The translations under genes and the position numbers were made by a program. The notes below the pieces were generated by a model. It saw only the letters and a program-made list of their open reading frames with translations, was not told where the DNA came from and ran no database searches. From Paraburkholderia elongata (GTDB lineage Bacteria; Pseudomonadota; Gammaproteobacteria; Burkholderiales; Burkholderiaceae), in NCBI RefSeq assembly GCF_013177735.1, contig NZ_WOEZ01000204.1, positions 1-46,307 of the forward strand: 46,307 nt of DNA, read 5' to 3'. Position 1 is the first letter of the stretch; the number at the start of each line of letters is the position of its first letter. Positions 1 to 8,077 of the stretch are shown here, piece by piece.

Positions 1-596
1 GCCAGGTCTGCATCTCGCCGACGCGCTTTCTGGTGCACAACAGCATCCGCGAAGAATTCGCGGCGGCGCTCGTCAAGCACGCTGAAGGCCTCAAGCTCGG
101 CGACGGGCTGGCCGAAGGCACCACCCTGGGGCCGCTCGCCAATGCGCGCCGTCTGACCGCAATGAGCAAGGTGCTCGACGACGCGCGCAAGACCGGCGCC
201 AAGGTCGAGACGGGCGGCGAACGCGTGGGCTCGGAAGGCAACTTCTTCGCGCCGACTGTTCTGACCAACGTGTCGCTCGAAGCGGACGTGTTCAACAACG
301 AGCCGTTCGGCCCGATCGCCGCGATCCGCGGTTTCGACACGCTCGAAGAAGCAATCGCTGAGGCGAATCGCCTGCCGTATGGTCTCGCGGGTTATGCGTT
401 CACGAAGTCGTTCCGCAACGTGCACCTGCTGTCGCAACAGATGGAAGTCGGCATGTTGTGGATCAACCAGCCGGCTACGCCTTCGCCGGAAATGCCGTTT
501 GGCGGCGTGAAGGATTCGGGCTATGGGTCGGAAGGCGGTCCGGAAGCGATGGAAGGCTATCTGGTCACCAAGGCCGTATCGATCATGGCTGTGTAG
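1..596 (+). CDS. NAD(P)-dependent aldehyde dehydrogenase, C-terminal part (5' end outside window)
   Basis: This is the C-terminal ~198 residues of an aldehyde dehydrogenase, which oxidises an aldehyde to its acid with NAD(P)+. The frame is open from base 3 and begins in the active-site segment: the visible residues QVCISPTRF match the family pattern GQxC, so the codon at 9-11 encodes the catalytic cysteine. The later NEPFGP segment supplies the conserved glutamate that contacts the nicotinamide ribose. The PFGGVKDSGYG block near the end is the usual C-terminal signature, and the stop at 594-596 is at the expected length. The N-terminal coenzyme-binding half, including the general-base glutamate, lies outside the window. 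The subfamily (succinate-semialdehyde or another aldehyde) cannot be decided. No downstream gene lies in the same direction, so it ends its transcription unit. Confidence 0.93.
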   Translation, partial: QVCISPTRFLVHNSIREEFAAALVKHAEGLKLGDGLAEGTTLGPLANARRLTAMSKVLDDARKTGAKVETGGERVGSEGNFFAPTVLTNVSLEADVFNNEPFGPIAAIRGFDTLEEAIAEANRLPYGLAGYAFTKSFRNVHLLSQQMEVGMLWINQPATPSPEMPFGGVKDSGYGSEGGPEAMEGYLVTKAVSIMAV

Positions 597-721
597 CCGG
601 AGCCAGCCGACACCGCGACGGACCGCAACGGCCGAAGAGGATGCGCGCGCGTGACTTCCTCGCCACCTTTTCGGTCGGTGCGGGCCAGCAAAGACCAATT
701 CGTGGCACCGAAAGCGTTCGA

Positions 722-2095
722 TCAGAAACCGTTCTGCAATGCGAAGCAAACGCTACGGTTGGTCTCATCGTCCTCCGGGACGCATCCATGTCTTTTGGCT
801 TGAGATTGATATCCGGGCTTCGCATCTGGTTTCGTGGGTGACCAGACGGCTCTTGTGGTTTGAACGAATTCGGCAACTGCACGGATGTCGGCGTCGGTAT
901 AGGGTGCCGTCCCTTTCCAGTATCGCTGCATCCCGACCAGCGGCTTATCCGCATTCGGGTCGTCCTCGCAGAGCGATGAAACGAGATAAAGCAGCGACTT
1001 GTTGTAGACCAGTGGCACCTCCCAATACGAACTCTCGGTCTTGTTATCGAGCCCGAAGACCCGGAGCCCACTGACGCGCTCGCGCAGTATCGATAGCCCC
1101 GCATTCATCCGGTCGAATGTGATGGCCGCCGCCAGCATGATCACCTCGACCCTCGCCGTTGAGGACGCCGGGAGTCGTGCATCGAGTGCTTCAATGAAGC
1201 GCTGCACGTAGATAGCACCCGCACTGTGACCAATCAGGGTGACCCGGAGCCGCGGATTCTTGTCCCACGCGTCGCACACGTGGTTCAGAAACGCGGTGCC
1301 GCCAGCGTCGGCGTCATTCGAGAACGAGTCGTCGATGAACTGCTTCATCTCCGCCCAGAGTTTCGTGCCAAGGCGCTCGGCCAGCCCCGCCGCGATGAAG
1401 AGCTCTTCGACAACCGTCGTATATAAGCCGTGATCGTGGCCCGAATTAAGGCGTTGAATGATTCTTCCAAGAGGATTTTGCGGCCCACGGAGACGTTTTG
1501 GGGAAAACAGCCGGCGCTTTCCAGGAACTGACTTCTCGGCATCTACCAACCATTGCGCGAACTGATCCAGATCGCTGCTCGAACAGGCGAGCTGCGCACC
1601 AGCGCGCTTCGCCCACGCTTTGTCGTAGAGTTTGGTGAAAGACGCCAATTTCTTGAGGGTCATTGGCGCCACCTTACGGATTTTGGCTGGTGGTCGCTGA
1701 CCCTTGAGCGATTGATCAGTGTCGAGCGCAGCGAAGATCTTGAGGGCCACCGTATTCACTGCGTAATTAGCGGCGTTCACGAAGCCTGGATTGTCGCGAT
1801 AGGGCGCGAGAATCCCTTCCACTGTAGTAATGAGGTCGGACTTCCAGATGAAGACGAACGGGTAGGCGCCGCTGTCGGTGTAGCCCTGGATCAACTTGTT
1901 GGCAATGCTGAGGCCGTCCGCTTCCGATATCAGCCCGCCGTGGAAAAACACGCACAGGTGTCCCGACAGGGCGCTTTTGTTGAAATTATCGAACGCGTTG
2001 CTGAGGTCGAGGGCGGTGGTCCCGTTGAACTTGCCGTCTTTCAGATCGATGTCGTGAAGCGGATCGATCGGAAGTGACGTGGATGCTATCTGCAT
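722..2095 (-). CDS. alpha/beta-hydrolase-like protein, ~457 aa, function unknown
   Basis: This is a large soluble protein with hallmarks of an alpha/beta-hydrolase or lipase-like fold. Near the N-terminus, CVFFHGGL resembles the strand-HG oxyanion-hole turn of carboxylesterases. About two-thirds along, the segment LIGHSAGAIYVQ contains a GxSxG nucleophile elbow (GHSAG). No signal peptide or membrane segment is evident, so it is probably cytoplasmic. An in-frame GTG lies 18 bases further upstream, but ATG at 2093-2095 is preferred because a strong GGGAGG ribosome site sits about 7 bases before it. The substrate is unknown. Its neighbours, an aldehyde dehydrogenase end and an SRPBCC protein, do not suggest a pathway. 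The fold assignment is moderately secure; any enzymatic role is inference. Confidence 0.75.
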   Translation of the reverse strand: MQIASTSLPIDPLHDIDLKDGKFNGTTALDLSNAFDNFNKSALSGHLCVFFHGGLISEADGLSIANKLIQGYTDSGAYPFVFIWKSDLITTVEGILAPYRDNPGFVNAANYAVNTVALKIFAALDTDQSLKGQRPPAKIRKVAPMTLKKLASFTKLYDKAWAKRAGAQLACSSSDLDQFAQWLVDAEKSVPGKRRLFSPKRLRGPQNPLGRIIQRLNSGHDHGLYTTVVEELFIAAGLAERLGTKLWAEMKQFIDDSFSNDADAGGTAFLNHVCDAWDKNPRLRVTLIGHSAGAIYVQRFIEALDARLPASSTARVEVIMLAAAITFDRMNAGLSILRERVSGLRVFGLDNKTESSYWEVPLVYNKSLLYLVSSLCEDDPNADKPLVGMQRYWKGTAPYTDADIRAVAEFVQTTRAVWSPTKPDAKPGYQSQAKRHGCVPEDDETNRSVCFALQNGF

Positions 2096-2227
2096 GACGT
2101 TTCCTCCCTTCACGGCCAGTACGGACTTGCCTGCTGCCCCGGCACTCGCGACAGGTTTCCTGCCTCACGTCCGACCGACTCGGCAAACAGCGCGACCCGC
2201 TGATCGGTAGCGCGCACGCCGGTGTCG

Positions 2228-2674
2228 TCAGTCAGGGATCTTGGGCTCGACCAACTTCGCCAACTGGACCAGCGACTCCTGCCAGCCGAGGTAGCACATC
2301 TCCACAGGAATGACCTCGGGCACGCCCTCCTGCACAATGGTGAGTTCGGTTCCGCAGGACACCGGCCGCAATGAAATGGTGGCGTGCATCTGGCCGGGCA
2401 GGTTCGGGTTGTCGAATCGGTCCGAGTAACGGATCTTCTCGAACGGCACCAGTTCGACGTACTCGCCGCCGAACGAGTGGCTATTACCGGTGCCGAAGTT
2501 ACGGAAAGACATCTTGTAAGTGCCGCCAACGTGGGCATCCATGTGGTGGACCTGACAGGTGAACCCGTAGGGAGGAAGCCACTTCGCTATCGCATCGGGC
2601 TCGAGGAAGGCTCGATAGATGCGTTCGGGAGTCGCGTGCAAGACGCGGTGGAGATGGATTGTTCCGGTAGTCAT
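2228..2674 (-). CDS. SRPBCC / AHSA1-domain protein
   Basis: This is a 148-residue protein of the START-like SRPBCC superfamily, AHSA1 branch. These are single-domain helix-grip proteins with a hydrophobic cavity, and bacterial members are mostly uncharacterised. The N-terminal segment HLHRVLHATPERIYRAFLEP is the typical AHSA1 opening strand and helix, and the C-terminal helix begins at the GWQESLVQLAKLVE segment. The start at 2672-2674 follows an AGGCGAG ribosome site; an upstream extension of the frame has no family similarity and was left out. In many bacteria such genes sit next to an ArsR regulator, but none is next to this one. The only ArsR trace in the window is a remnant 10 kb away. 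Function is not predictable from sequence. Confidence 0.85.
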   Translation of the reverse strand: MTTGTIHLHRVLHATPERIYRAFLEPDAIAKWLPPYGFTCQVHHMDAHVGGTYKMSFRNFGTGNSHSFGGEYVELVPFEKIRYSDRFDNPNLPGQMHATISLRPVSCGTELTIVQEGVPEVIPVEMCYLGWQESLVQLAKLVEPKIPD

Positions 2675-2950
2675 GATGTGCTCGCCTTTCACTGGAGAAG
2701 TTGAACATACCTCTACGACGATTCGGTGACGCGGGTATCGACATAGGTTGAGATCAGGAAAAACCCGTAGACGCCGATAAGTTTCACATGCTGCTGACAC
2801 TATCTTGGCTCACGGCGGTGACTGATTCGCTACGGTCTTCGCCTTCGTTTCACTATCTCGCGGCCCTGGCTTCTATGGGCCTGCCTGTTCTGGATATGCG
2901 GGACTCGCTGCATCGGCACGGATTTCGCCCACGCGCGATCCGCGCCGACT
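2675..2950. other. intergenic region between divergent SRPBCC and hydrolase genes
   Basis: This stretch separates the SRPBCC gene (leftward) from the small hydrolase (rightward) and must carry the promoter for at least the former. From about 2822 the plus strand, in frame with the hydrolase, encodes a basic then strongly hydrophobic segment (PWLLWACLFWICG) ending in an A-x-A-like site (AHA). That looks like a signal peptide belonging to the downstream gene. No clear operator or terminator was seen. Confidence 0.4.
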
Positions 2951-3649
2951 GTGATCGACATCGCAACCCGCCCAGGCGTCACGCAGCGCTTTCTCTACAT
3001 TGCGCCTGATAGTCCGAAGGCCGCTGTCATTCTCTACGCGGGCGGGCATGGCGGGTTGCAGCTTGACCTTTATGGAACGTTTGACTGGGGACAAGGCAAC
3101 TTTCTGGTGCGCACCCGTCAGATTTTTGGCAGCAACGGCCTGGCGGTGGCGGTGATCGATGCGCCGAGTGATCGTCAGTCGGCTCCGTTTCTGATCGGAT
3201 TCCGGCTGAGCGCCGAGCATGCGGCAGACGGCAAGGCGGTGATTGCCTGGATGCGCGAACATGCCGAGGTACCGGTCTGGCTGGTCGGGACAAGCCGAGG
3301 CACGCAATCCGTCGCTGCCATTGCCATTGCGCTTGCCAACGGAGGAGGCCTGACCTCCACCATTCTCCGGGACGACAGGCGAGGGAGTCCGGTAACCAGC
3401 ATGAATCTTTCCACATTGAAAATCCCCGTGCTGGTCGTGCATCACAGGGACGATGCCTGCCGTTATTGTCCGGTCTCCGAAACTTCTGGGCTGATGGAAA
3501 AATTAACGGGTTCCTCCTACGACGGTCTGATGATCGTATCCGGAGGAAACGCGAAGGGTGACCCATGTGAGGCTTTTAGTTACCACGGATTCAACGGCGT
3601 CGAAGGTGAAGTGGTCCACGCGATCGCGGAGTGGATCGCAGCGCATTGA
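2951..3649 (+). CDS. small alpha/beta hydrolase, probably exported (start uncertain)
   Basis: This protein of at least 232 residues has a dienelactone-hydrolase-like alpha/beta-hydrolase layout. It has a YAGGHGG oxyanion turn, a nucleophile elbow GTSRG (serine about residue 112), a probable acid in HHRDD and a late histidine in YHGF. The GTG at 2951 is the only standard start in the frame, but it has no recognisable ribosome site. The open frame continues upstream to a stop at 2819-2821 and encodes what looks like a complete signal peptide, RPWLLWACLFWICG followed by an AHA cleavage-like site. The only candidate initiators there are CTG (2822) or ATT (2825). The real protein is therefore probably exported, starting at a rare codon, or its 5' end has mutated. 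Substrate unknown. Confidence 0.7.
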   Translation: MIDIATRPGVTQRFLYIAPDSPKAAVILYAGGHGGLQLDLYGTFDWGQGNFLVRTRQIFGSNGLAVAVIDAPSDRQSAPFLIGFRLSAEHAADGKAVIAWMREHAEVPVWLVGTSRGTQSVAAIAIALANGGGLTSTILRDDRRGSPVTSMNLSTLKIPVLVVHHRDDACRYCPVSETSGLMEKLTGSSYDGLMIVSGGNAKGDPCEAFSYHGFNGVEGEVVHAIAEWIAAH

Positions 3650-3805
3650 CACATCGATACTGATGTATGCGGTGGGCAATGGGTGCTACCCACCCCTGAT
3701 TTGCGCGACTATTTCATCCAACGTGCCGCCGCCGTGCAGCAACGCATCCTTTGCGAGTGCCATTCCTCAGAGGCTGCCTGCGTCACCTATCCGGCAGGCA
3801 GCGAA

Positions 3806-4561
3806 TCACCCAGCCAGCACCGCCATCATCTGTGCATTGAAGCCATTGACCAGGTCGTGTTCACCGGGACCCGGGTTGCCGCGGAACAGCTTGGCGCCTT
3901 CAACCAGAACCTCATCCACATCTGTTCCGAGGACGGCGATCGTTTCGTCGATGAAGGCGTCAAGCGGCATCGCCTGTTCGGCCTCGCGGCTGTTCATGAG
4001 GTCCGTTCGCACCCAGGGCGGGGCGATCTCGAGTACGCGAACCTTTGTGTCCCGTAGCATGAAGCGTTGCGACAGGATGTACGAATGCAGCGCCGCTTTG
4101 GTCGACGAATACACTGCCGTCGCGGCCAACGGAACGAAAGCCAGGACTGAGCTGGTATAGGCGACGACAGCGTCGTTCCTGGTCTTGAGGTGATCGATCA
4201 GCGCCGACGTCATACGGATCGGTCCCATGAGGTTGGTCGTGATCGTGGACACCATCAGCGCGTCGTCGATGTGCCCGCCCGCCTGGTCAGGCTGCATGAT
4301 CCCTGCGTTGTTGATCAGCACGTTGAGATCGGGATAGTCCGCGATCAGTTGCGCCGCTACCTTCTCGATGCTGGCCGGGTCGGCAATGTCGAGCTCGATT
4401 GCCGCCATACCGGGATTCGCCGCCACCACCTCGTCGAGATGGCTGCGCCGGCGGCCGCTGATGATGACCTTGTTGCCGCGCTTATGAAGCGCCTCGGCTA
4501 GCCCGCGGCCAATGCCCGAACCGCCGCCCGTGATGAAGATCGTGTTTCCGGTGAGTTTCAT
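3806..4561 (-). CDS. short-chain dehydrogenase/reductase (DltE-like)
   Basis: This is a classical SDR of 251 residues with an NAD(P)-dependent Rossmann fold. Visible motifs are the TGGGSGIGRG coenzyme loop (about residues 11-20), the NNAG motif (LINNAGIM, about 85-92) and the YSSTK active-site Tyr-x-x-x-Lys, with the catalytic serine in the preceding strand (TSSV). The GRRR stretch after the second strand suggests NADP(H) preference. It lies 42 bases downstream of the SnoaL-like gene on the same strand and is probably co-transcribed with it, under the TetR regulator encoded divergently at 5234. Substrate is unknown. In comparable loci such SDR genes respond to small electrophilic or aromatic compounds, but that is inference. 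Confidence 0.93.
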   Translation of the reverse strand: MKLTGNTIFITGGGSGIGRGLAEALHKRGNKVIISGRRRSHLDEVVAANPGMAAIELDIADPASIEKVAAQLIADYPDLNVLINNAGIMQPDQAGGHIDDALMVSTITTNLMGPIRMTSALIDHLKTRNDAVVAYTSSVLAFVPLAATAVYSSTKAALHSYILSQRFMLRDTKVRVLEIAPPWVRTDLMNSREAEQAMPLDAFIDETIAVLGTDVDEVLVEGAKLFRGNPGPGEHDLVNGFNAQMMAVLAG

Positions 4562-4603
4562 GATCGTTTTCCTGTTGATTTGCTGTAGATGGGGTTGGCT
4601 TGG

Positions 4604-5005
4604 TCAGACAGGGAACCGGTCGCCGAACATCGGCAGGCCGCTCGCGGATTCGGCTTTGGTCGCTTCGTCCTGAAGGACGTCCCAGTGCTCGACCAGCTTG
4701 CCGTCTTCAAAGCGGACGATGTCGGCCGCAATCCACGGAGCGGGCCTGCCGATCCCGGAGAAGCGGCCATGTGCGATGACATAGTCACCGTCGGCCACAA
4801 TCAGCTGGTTCTCATAGCGCGCGGTGTCAGGCAGCGTGCGAACCAGGTCGAACAGGCCGTTACGTCCCGGTGCGATATGGGCGCTATGCTGGATGTAGCG
4901 GTCGGACCAGAAGCGCTCGGCTGCAACGTAGTCGCGCTTGTTGAACAGCGTCTCGAATGCTTCCAGCACGAGCGCCTTGTTCTGTTCTGGGGTTGTCTTC
5001 GTCAT
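4604..5005 (-). CDS. SnoaL-like / NTF2-fold protein
   Basis: This 133-residue protein belongs to the SnoaL-like polyketide-cyclase branch of the NTF2 fold: an N-terminal helix (NKALVLEAFETLFNKRD), then the RYIQHSAHIAPGR strand, and the typical DIVRFEDGKLVEHWDVLQD ending. The conserved QH and EHWD residues line the cavity in this family, whose members include cyclases, isomerases and dehydratases as well as many of unknown role. A GAGGG ribosome site precedes ATG at 5003-5005. It is the first gene of a two-gene operon with the SDR and faces the TetR gene across a region with two operator-like repeats. This protein, SDR and TetR together form a recurrent inducible detoxification-type arrangement. 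Confidence 0.88.
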   Translation of the reverse strand: MTKTTPEQNKALVLEAFETLFNKRDYVAAERFWSDRYIQHSAHIAPGRNGLFDLVRTLPDTARYENQLIVADGDYVIAHGRFSGIGRPAPWIAADIVRFEDGKLVEHWDVLQDEATKAESASGLPMFGDRFPV

Positions 5006-5106
5006 GTTGGGACCCTCTTTAAAGATTCAGGTGACGACGCGGTCAGGCGTCGGATAACCGTTGTGCCTCCTGCTGCCTGACCGTTCAGGTAAAGAAGGCT
5101 ATACTT

Positions 5107-5132
5107 ATGACAATGGTGAATGACATTGTCAT
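5107..5132. promoter_or_regulatory. operator-like inverted repeat, site 1 (probable TetR target)
   Basis: This is a perfect 8-bp inverted repeat: ATGACAAT at 5107-5114 and ATTGTCAT at 5125-5132, separated by 10 bases. The core CAATG-N8-CATTG (5111-5128) recurs 56 bases downstream at site 2. It lies between the divergent SnoaL-like and TetR genes, where an autoregulating TetR repressor would bind. Confidence 0.7.
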
Positions 5133-5161
5133 TGAGGCGAATTGTGGGCGCCCGCCTGGTT

Positions 5162-5184
5162 AATGTCAATGGTGATCGACATTG
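5162..5184. promoter_or_regulatory. operator-like inverted repeat, site 2 (probable TetR target)
   Basis: AATGTC at 5162-5167 and GACATT at 5178-5183 form an inverted repeat. CAATG (5167-5171) and CATTG (5180-5184) repeat the 18-bp core of site 1, with 15 of 18 bases or more shared by eye. It is 50 bases before the likely TetR start codon, so binding could block the tetR promoter while site 1 controls the leftward operon. Confidence 0.65.
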
Positions 5185-5233
5185 TATTTTTTGATGGGTT
5201 TGATTGGGTCGTTGTCGGCCGAAGGGAGGGGGA

Positions 5234-5887
5234 GTGGGTGTTTCCAGACAGCAGGCGGTTGAAAACCGGCGCGCGATCGTGGCAGCCGCGGAGACGCTGT
5301 TTCGCGAGCGCGGCGTCGATGCGGTCGGGCTCGCCGAGCTGATGAAGGCGGCGGGCTTTACGCAGGGCGGTTTCTACAACCACTTCAAATCGAAGGACGC
5401 GCTGGTCGCCGCGGTGATGGAAAAGGCGATGGAAGATGGAGGAGAAGGTTTTGCCGCCATAATCGAAAACGCCAAGTCAGCTGGCGCTGACCCGGTCAAG
5501 CAAAACATTCAGTGGTACCTGTCCCCCGAGCATCGCGCGAACATCGATACGGGTTGCCCCTGGTCGGGTTTTGTAGGCGACGCCCGCCGGTTCGACGACG
5601 TCGCACGCGGCTCTTACGCAGAGGGTCTCGCGGTGAACCTGGAACGATTCGCCAAGGTCATCGAAGAGACCGAGGGGATCAGCGAAGGCGGCCGCAGCAA
5701 GGCGATCACGTTGTTCAGCCAGATGGTCGGTACGCTGCTGCTTTCGCGTGCCGTTGCAGACGTTGACCCGGCGCTCGCAGATGAAATTCTTGACGAGGGC
5801 CGCCAGCATCTCCTCACCGCCGTGGACACGCAACCTGCAATTCAATCGCCCGGACGCGAGCGCCGACGGAAGCCGGCACGTGAATGA
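5234..5887 (+). CDS. TetR/AcrR-family transcriptional regulator
   Basis: This is a one-component repressor of about 217 residues. The N-terminal helix-turn-helix is clear: RAIVAAAETLFRERGVDAVG, then LAELMKAAGFTQGGFYNHFKSKD, the standard TetR recognition-helix ending. The C-terminal helical ligand domain includes DTGCPWSGFVGDARR and matches the branch of TetR proteins with a conserved GCP motif. The start is GTG at 5234 because a GGGAGGG ribosome site lies just before it; a TTG at 5204 is a weaker alternative. It is divergent from the SnoaL-like/SDR operon. Two matched inverted repeats in the shared promoter region suggest that it represses that operon and itself until an unknown ligand binds. 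Confidence 0.93.
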   Translation: MGVSRQQAVENRRAIVAAAETLFRERGVDAVGLAELMKAAGFTQGGFYNHFKSKDALVAAVMEKAMEDGGEGFAAIIENAKSAGADPVKQNIQWYLSPEHRANIDTGCPWSGFVGDARRFDDVARGSYAEGLAVNLERFAKVIEETEGISEGGRSKAITLFSQMVGTLLLSRAVADVDPALADEILDEGRQHLLTAVDTQPAIQSPGRERRRKPARE

Positions 5888-5920
5888 ACGCAATGCCGTG
5901 AGCGCTGAGTACGTTGCCGA

Positions 5921-6670
5921 TCACGCGCCGGAAAGCAACGCTCCCGCGCCAGGGACGATCGGCTCGAGCTTGAGCCGATCCAGCATACCCCGTACGGTGC
6001 ATACCGCGGTCGAGACGGTGCGGATGCCCAGCATGTCTTCGATGCGCTGAATCGCCGGCAATGAAGGCATCTGAACGCATGCGGACGCCACCACGACGTC
6101 CGCGCCTTCCGTGTTCAGGCCGCGAACGTCGTCGATCAGTTGCATTGGGTCGCGCAGACCGACCTCAAGATTGTCGGGAATCTCAAAGCAGATCGAATCG
6201 ATGACCTCAATGCCTTCGTTTTCGATGTAAGCGACAACGAGGTCAGTCAAGGGCCGCATGTACGGCGCCATCAACGAAATCCGGCGAGCGCCCATGATCT
6301 TCAGACCTTCTACCAACGCCCCCGCGGAGGTCATGACGGGCGCAAGACACTGATTGGCACGCGCAACCTCCAACAGTTCGCGTTCGGTTTCCCGATGATA
6401 CCCGGGCCCCATCGCCATGATCGCGACGAGGCATGCCGTGCTCATGACATCAACACGAGCGTCGGCGAGTTCCGCCGCGCAGCGCAAGCCTTCCTTGTTC
6501 ATCGCAACCAATTCCTCCTTCGTGACCTTGTGCATTCTCATGCGACTCGAATGGAAAGTGAACCGCTCGGGGCGGATCGCTTCACGGGCGCGCAACATGG
6601 CGGGAATTTCAGTTTCCATGGTCGTATTCGAGCTTGGAACGATCTGTCCAATACGAAAACTTTGAGACAT
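5921..6670 (-). CDS. maiA: maleate isomerase-type Asp/Glu racemase superfamily enzyme
   Basis: This 249-residue protein fits maleate cis-trans isomerase, which converts maleate to fumarate. The N-terminal VPSSNTTMETEIP stretch is a hallmark of the family. Two cysteines lie where the catalytic pair is expected: Cys80 in STACLVA and Cys198 in ASACVQMPSL. Their spacing of 118 residues equals that of the known pair Cys76/Cys194 of Nocardia maleate isomerase, as I recall it. Arylmalonate decarboxylases share the fold but use one cysteine, so they fit less well. The ATG at 6668-6670 follows a GGAGAG site; an upstream TTG is less likely. It lies 45 bases downstream of the MFS carrier gene and is probably co-transcribed with it. 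Maleate arises in nicotinate and gentisate-type degradation, but no other genes of those pathways are here, so the true substrate may be a related dicarboxylate. Confidence 0.82.
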   Translation of the reverse strand: MSQSFRIGQIVPSSNTTMETEIPAMLRAREAIRPERFTFHSSRMRMHKVTKEELVAMNKEGLRCAAELADARVDVMSTACLVAIMAMGPGYHRETERELLEVARANQCLAPVMTSAGALVEGLKIMGARRISLMAPYMRPLTDLVVAYIENEGIEVIDSICFEIPDNLEVGLRDPMQLIDDVRGLNTEGADVVVASACVQMPSLPAIQRIEDMLGIRTVSTAVCTVRGMLDRLKLEPIVPGAGALLSGA

Positions 6671-6715
6671 TTTTCTCTCCAAAATAGAGTTAGGTATCCA
6701 AAATGCTGGGATGAA

Positions 6716-8077
6716 TCAGTCCGGCATCCCAGCGCCACGCGTCTCGGGCAAGAACCACGGCAGCACGATACCAAGCAGATACACGGAGCCGAGTGCCAAC
6801 GCAGCCTGCGACACACCGCCGAACGACTTGATCATGCTGCCCGCAATGATTGGAAACACCCACGCGATCAGGCGCGCCGCATTAAACACGAAGCTGATCG
6901 CAGTGGAACGCACGCTGCTAGAAAAGAGTTCACAGGGGTAGATGGCCATCCAGACATAGGCACAGCCGAGGGTGAAGAAGCCATTGATCGGCGCCACGAC
7001 CATCATCGCTTCGACGCTTGTCGTCAGCTTGTACGTGACGAACGTTGTTACCAGCGCACCGACAAAAGTGAGTGACAGGAACGCGCGCCGACCGATAGCA
7101 TCCACCACGAAGCCGGCGATCATGTAGGCCGCAATCGCGCCAATGGTGTACGCGATCGATATCTTCGAGCCCCACGACAAGGCGTCGGGGATACCTTCGG
7201 CTTTAGCGAGCGACACGGTGTAAGTCGGCAGCCAGCTGGAAATGGCCCACCAGCCGACGGTCGTGACGATCGACAGCACGAGCAGAAGCAACGTGCGGCG
7301 CAGCGCTTCGGGTTCACTGAACAGTTGCGTGAGCGTGAAGGGGCGCTTTTCGGATGCAGGCGCGTCGCCCGCAACCGGCTGCGTGTTCGTCGTGCTCGTC
7401 GCGCTCCAGCGTTTCTCGCGCACCGCGCGTTGCCATTTCTCCGACTCGCTGACCCCGCGGCGGATGTACAGCACAAAGAATGCCGGGACCGCGCCAAGCA
7501 CGAACATCACCCGCCAGGTTTCGGCACCGAGTGGATGCGTCGACGAAAGCGCGTACCACACGACCGCAGCGATCAGCGTGCCCCAGCCGAAGCCCGATTG
7601 CAGGAAGCCCGCCCCTTTCGCACGGGCCCGCTCTGGCCAGGTTTCCGACAGCAGCGCGACACCCGTGCTCCATTCGCTGCCCATGGCGAGGCCAGTCAGG
7701 AAACGCAGCCCGCACAACACCCAGAAGGTTTGCGAGAACGCGGTCAAACCGGAAAACACCGCATAGAGGAATACGGACCAGAGCATCATCCGCTTGCGTC
7801 CGACATAGTCCGCGAGAATCCCGCCGATCAGACCGCCCGCCCCCCAGCCAAGCAACGTGATGCTGATGACCAGACCCGCGTACGTCGTGGGGGACGCGGC
7901 TTGCGCTGGCGACAGCACCGAATGCAGCATCGGCCCAAGCACAACGACGAGTGCCAGTGCTTCGTAGCCATCGAAAATCCAGCCGAGAAAGCTAGCCTTC
8001 AGCACACGCCAGTGCATTGCTGTGAGACCCTCGTACCAGTGAGTTCGCGAGTTCAAAGCAAGTTGTTCGTGTTCCAT
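6716..8077 (-). CDS. MFS transporter, aromatic acid/organic acid:H+ symporter type
   Basis: This 453-residue major facilitator superfamily carrier has about 12 membrane segments. The first segment carries the acidic motif FDGYEALAL, similar to the DGxD/E motif of the aromatic acid:H+ symporter family. The loop 2-3 signature is GGILADYVGRKR. A hydrophilic central loop of about 50 residues separates the two halves. The start has a strong AAGGAG site. It heads a leftward operon with the maleate-isomerase-type gene and is divergent from a LysR regulator, which suggests inducible uptake of the small carboxylate that the enzyme metabolises. The AAHS-like assignment is fairly safe; the substrate is unknown. 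Confidence 0.9.
   Translation of the reverse strand: MEHEQLALNSRTHWYEGLTAMHWRVLKASFLGWIFDGYEALALVVVLGPMLHSVLSPAQAASPTTYAGLVISITLLGWGAGGLIGGILADYVGRKRMMLWSVFLYAVFSGLTAFSQTFWVLCGLRFLTGLAMGSEWSTGVALLSETWPERARAKGAGFLQSGFGWGTLIAAVVWYALSSTHPLGAETWRVMFVLGAVPAFFVLYIRRGVSESEKWQRAVREKRWSATSTTNTQPVAGDAPASEKRPFTLTQLFSEPEALRRTLLLLVLSIVTTVGWWAISSWLPTYTVSLAKAEGIPDALSWGSKISIAYTIGAIAAYMIAGFVVDAIGRRAFLSLTFVGALVTTFVTYKLTTSVEAMMVVAPINGFFTLGCAYVWMAIYPCELFSSSVRSTAISFVFNAARLIAWVFPIIAGSMIKSFGGVSQAALALGSVYLLGIVLPWFLPETRGAGMPD

Noticed and set aside
6140..7075. A 311-codon plus-strand frame across the isomerase and carrier genes
   Set aside because: It spans two well-supported minus-strand genes and their junction and encodes no recognisable domain.
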